Under the pieces are notes generated by a model. The model searched no databases and was not told the DNA's origin. It was given only the letters and a program-made list of their open reading frames with translations. A program made the translations under genes and the position numbers. This document shows, piece by piece, positions 4,979 to 7,023 of a stretch of 7,023 bases of DNA. Source of the stretch: an uncultured Bacteroidales bacterium (GTDB lineage: Bacteria; Bacteroidota; Bacteroidia; Bacteroidales; Paludibacteraceae); the NCBI GenBank assembly GCA_945949375.1, contig CAMFEN010000055.1:1-7023 (forward strand). The letters are read 5' to 3'. Numbering within the stretch: position 1 is the first letter of the stretch; every line of letters starts with the position of its first letter.

Positions 4979-5860
4979 ATGAGTGAAATACTTATTTCCG
5001 AGAAGCAAGTGCAGAGTGTGATGACCAAGTCGTCACTGCCCGTGGGCGGTTACTCGGTGAACCCGTATGTGGGGTGTACACACGCTTGCAAATATTGCTA
5101 TGCTTCGTTCATGAAACGCTTTACTGGACATACAGAGCCGTGGGGGACGTTTCTGGATGTGAAGAACTGGGAACCTATAAAAGACCCTCACAAATTCGAT
5201 GGGCAACGTATTGTAATCGGCTCAGTGACAGACGGCTACAATCCGCAAGAAGAGCACTACCGTCGCACACGCCGGCTATTAGAGGAGTTGCAGGGCGCAC
5301 AGGCGGAGATTCTTGTCACTACCAAATCTGATCTCGTGCTGCGCGATTTGGATGTACTGAGTACATTCCCAAAAGTAACCGTATCATGGTCAATCAATAC
5401 GCTCGACGAGCAGTTCAAAAATGATATGGATGAAGCAGTCAGTATTGAGCGTCGGCTAGCTGCTATGAAGCAGGTCTACGACAAAGGAATCCGCACTGTA
5501 TGTTTTATCTCGCCTATCTTCCCTGGTATAACAGATGTTTGGAGTATCATGGAGAGGGTGCGCGAACAGTGCGACCTCATTTGGCTGGAGAACCTAAATC
5601 TGCGCGGACAATTCAAACCCGTAATCATGCGTTACATTGCAGAAAAATATCCGCATCTTATGCCACTGTACGATGAAATTTACAACAAAGGCAAACGCAA
5701 TTGGTGGCATCGTCTGGAGGAAGACGTGCAACGCTTTGCTACCGAGCATGAAATGCCGTATTTACGCAATGATCTGCCATATGGACGAGCCGAAAAAGGA
5801 AAGCCGATACTGGTCAATTACCTTTATCATGAGGAGATCCGGTTAAATAACAATAAATAG
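4979..5860 (+). CDS. SPL-like radical SAM protein, similar to 'radical SAM mobile pair protein B'
   Basis: This is an iron-sulfur enzyme of 293 residues that should cleave S-adenosylmethionine to make a radical. The cluster motif CX3CX2C is Cys33-Cys37-Cys40 in NPYVGCTHACKYCYASFMKR, the pattern of the SplB-like group (COG1533). GSVTDGYNPQEE (80-91) and FISPIFPGITD are other hallmarks of this group. From memory it closely resembles the NCBI family called radical SAM mobile pair protein B, which is named for mobile occurrence next to a second radical SAM gene. Here the partner is absent and a cupin takes its place. Similarity to spore photoproduct lyase does not establish DNA-lesion repair, and the substrate is unknown. 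The gene ends 78 bp before a strong terminator. An A-rich leader precedes the ATG. Confidence 0.9.
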   Translation: MSEILISEKQVQSVMTKSSLPVGGYSVNPYVGCTHACKYCYASFMKRFTGHTEPWGTFLDVKNWEPIKDPHKFDGQRIVIGSVTDGYNPQEEHYRRTRRLLEELQGAQAEILVTTKSDLVLRDLDVLSTFPKVTVSWSINTLDEQFKNDMDEAVSIERRLAAMKQVYDKGIRTVCFISPIFPGITDVWSIMERVREQCDLIWLENLNLRGQFKPVIMRYIAEKYPHLMPLYDEIYNKGKRNWWHRLEEDVQRFATEHEMPYLRNDLPYGRAEKGKPILVNYLYHEEIRLNNNK

Positions 5861-5937
5861 CAAAAAATTGCAACTGTTGCCAAGCTAAAGGCACTTCCTT
5901 TACATTGTGCTTGCAACCCAAGTACGGATTGTGTAAG

Positions 5938-5972
5938 ACTGCTGACTCGTGACGAGCCGGCAGTTTTCTTTT
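5938..5972 (+). terminator. Rho-independent terminator of the cupin-radical SAM operon
   Basis: A stem of about 12 pairs (5938-5949 with 5953-5964, one mismatch and one G-T pair, 3-base loop) is followed by TTTTCTTTT. It lies 78 bp after the radical SAM stop on the same strand. Confidence 0.8.
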
Positions 5973-6385
5973 GCACTTACCTACGGTCTACCTCTTTTTG
6001 TCACGTTTGTTCGCCCCTGTCCAAGCAGCTGCGCCCTTCACTCTACCTACCGGTGGCTGCAACTACCTCCAATCGCGTTCGGCAAATGGATCGCAGAAAC
6101 GATACCGCTCCGCTAAATCGTAAGTGCGACCATTGTCTCCGCTCTCCCCACTGGACGCACTCCGTTAGCCCCCATTGGGGACCCCATAAAACATCTACAG
6201 CCCTTTGCTGTACCGGCTGACATCTACACCTTGCGAGCGTCCGGCTTGACCACTCCTAAACCAGACTCCTATTTTCTTATTGCTTGTCATTTGAGGGCTT
6301 GGTTTTTCGCCCTCGATACCGCAATTGTCTGCTATGCCAAGTATATGTTTCTATACGAATACATTTTCCCGCAGCAGATCCGCGT
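5973..6385. other. Unassigned 413-bp segment inside the mobile unit
   Basis: No supported gene is visible on either strand. The expected remainder of the transposase is absent: I read all three minus-strand frames for about 90 bases beyond 6394 and found none of the sequence that should follow the first catalytic Asp. The plus strand is C-rich in 5975-6180. Small features include a tacagc/gctgta hairpin near 6194-6210, the word acatctaca repeated at 6191-6199 and 6220-6228, a cccc-att-gggg hairpin near 6171-6180 and a gagggc/gccctc hairpin at 6293-6314. No tRNA, group II intron domain V, attC or riboswitch signature was recognised. It could be a decayed gene or a structured RNA. Confidence 0.5.
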
Positions 6386-6796
6386 TTATCGCGACATACA
6401 GAGGTCTATGGTGGTGCTGTCAAACGCATAGATGTTGCCTTTCAAATTAAACATTTTGGTCGCCCGCTTATGTCTTGCTTCCGCTATCATGTAGTAGGCA
6501 AAATCCTCAAAGATGCAGTAGTCTCGCCGCTCGTTTGCTTTGGCTAAATTGCTTCGAGATAGGTTCTTTCCGATGCCTAAATGGTACAATTTAGCGTAAT
6601 GGGCTTGGAGCGCTATAACACAGTTGCGCAAACTGGAGCAACGACCTATCTGACCAAAAATCAACGTAAGTAACTGATTCCAAAAGGAATAGCTCTTAAT
6701 ATAGCGGTCTCCGTTGTACTTGGCTACGATACGATTGAATTTACTCCGATTAAGGAAGTCGGTGATTTGTGTAAACACGTATTTGTCTTGATTCAT
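6386..6796 (-). pseudogene. IS4-family (DUF4372) transposase, N-terminal fragment
   Basis: The 136 residues match the start of an IS4-family DDE transposase: the DUF4372-type N-terminal domain (TQITDFLNRSKFNRIVAKYNGD, GQIGRCSSLRN) and the beginning of the catalytic domain with AFDSTTIDLC, in which Asp126 is the first DDE residue. Reading stops at Arg136. The second Asp and the Glu, roughly the last two thirds of a protein usually near 380-400 residues, are missing and not found in other frames nearby. It starts 122 bp inside the right terminal repeat and has a perfect promoter, so a short protein with only the DNA-binding part could still be made. Confidence 0.87.
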
Positions 6797-6817
6797 AAGC
6801 AGTTAACATTTTGACTG

Positions 6818-6848
6818 CAAATTTACAAACTCAAATCCGTTCGCACAA
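6818..6848 (-). promoter_or_regulatory. Transposase-fragment promoter
   Basis: On the minus strand TTG (6846-6848) is followed by 20 bases and TAAATTTG (6818-6825), about 22 bp upstream of the ATG at 6796, between the right terminal repeat and the gene. Confidence 0.7.
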
Positions 6849-6898
6849 ATTTTGCTCGTAACTAACTAATTTTCAATAAGTCAAAGGACTATTCTAAA

Positions 6899-6918
6899 AT
6901 TTTTAATGGACACTAGTG
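6899..6918 (-). repeat. Right terminal inverted repeat
   Basis: Read inward on the minus strand it is cactagtgtccattaaaaat, matching the left end at 18 of 20 positions. It lies on the transposase-start side of the unit. Confidence 0.75.
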
Positions 6919-6927
6919 AGTCAAAGA
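6919..6927. repeat. Right 9-bp direct repeat (target-site duplication)
   Basis: AGTCAAAGA is identical to 3779-3787 and directly follows the right terminal repeat. Confidence 0.72.
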
Positions 6928-6976
6928 CTATTTTTTTTACTTATCTTTTGCATATATGAAAAAACCTGCGTTTTTT

Positions 6977-7018
6977 CAGCCCCGACGGGTTCCCGACAGG
7001 TCGGGATAAACTGGGGCG
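6977..7018. repeat. GC-rich nested hairpin outside the mobile unit
   Basis: An inner cccgac...gtcggg dyad sits inside an outer gcccc...ggggc dyad. The first ten bases, cagccccgac, also open the hairpin at 1594-1613, so both belong to one repeat group. No gene is seen in 6928-7023. Confidence 0.5.
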
Positions 7019-7023
7019 CACAC

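Larger units (their letters stand above)
3788..6918. mobile_element. 3.13-kb IS4-related cargo cassette (MIC/transporter-IS-like)
   Basis: The unit starts cactactgtccactaaaaat (3788-3807) and ends with the inverted version at 6899-6918, matching at 18 of 20 positions. Both ends are abutted by AGTCAAAGA. Joining the flanks with one copy of AGTCAAAGA recreates the perfect 7-3-7 palindrome aatagtc-aaa-gactatt. Inside are hxlR-like, cupin and radical SAM genes and only the N-terminal third of an IS4-family transposase, reading inward from the right end. Ends and duplication look competent while the transposase is incomplete, so movement would need a related transposase in trans, as in mobile insertion cassettes. 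The alternative, two unrelated IS remnants, does not explain matching ends plus a matching flank repeat. Confidence 0.72.

Noticed and set aside
6111..6180. Group II intron end (gtgcgac) or integron attC site (gttagccc)
   Set aside because: There is no domain V sequence, no intron-encoded protein and no matching partner core for an attC site.
6087..6219. Short plus-strand frame starting MDRRND with a Cys-His-rich stretch
   Set aside because: About 44 residues, no promoter box or A-rich leader, and no recognisable zinc-binding spacing; chance openness is likely.
6946..6976. Possible plus-strand promoter at TTTTGCATAT
   Set aside because: The first box looks right, but no TAnnTTTG occurs 20 bases downstream.
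1..7023. tRNA, rRNA, CRISPR array
   Set aside because: No T-loop motif, rRNA signature or regularly spaced repeat-spacer pattern was seen; the only tandem array has no spacers.

Overview
The window looks like a chromosomal stretch of a Bacteroidota bacterium, most likely Bacteroidales. Five promoters match the Bacteroidetes pattern of TTG, 20 bases, then TAnnTTTG. Starts are preceded by A-rich leaders rather than Shine-Dalgarno sequences. The truncated transposase is of the IS4/DUF4372 type common in this phylum. I cannot name a species.

Left part (1-3760): four genes, all on the minus strand. Read right to left they are a conserved-looking hypothetical gene (3083-3559), a broken Nudix (ADP-ribose pyrophosphatase-like) gene (2330-2949), a small lipoprotein (1636-2148) and an RND-efflux membrane-fusion lipoprotein (120-1370). 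The inner-membrane pump gene would be expected beyond the left edge. This part is full of short repeats, and several lie inside coding sequence. A 76-bp perfect hairpin and an AT-rich repeat are inserted in frame in the membrane-fusion gene. A second AT-rich copy forms part of its signal peptide, and a third abuts the Nudix start codon. A 70-bp near-perfect hairpin made from the Nudix gene's own sequence, together with a stop codon, has destroyed that gene. CAG...CGGTC palindromic repeats fill the gaps around the efflux gene.

Right part (3788-6918): a 3.13-kb unit bounded by 20-bp terminal inverted repeats (18/20 match) and by a perfect 9-bp direct repeat, AGTCAAAGA, immediately outside both ends. 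Removing the unit and one repeat copy restores a perfect palindrome (aatagtc-aaa-gactatt), which argues for one transposition event. Inside are a divergent HxlR-type redox-regulator gene, a cupin-radical SAM operon ending in a good terminator, about 410 bp of unassigned sequence, and the first 136 codons of an IS4-family transposase with its own promoter. It therefore looks like a cargo-carrying insertion cassette whose own transposase is incomplete and which would need transposase supplied in trans.

How the cargo may work (inference): HxlR senses a reactive small molecule through its N-terminal CPV cysteine and controls the divergent promoter of the cupin and radical SAM genes through a dyad just upstream of that promoter. 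The substrate of the radical SAM enzyme cannot be read from the sequence.
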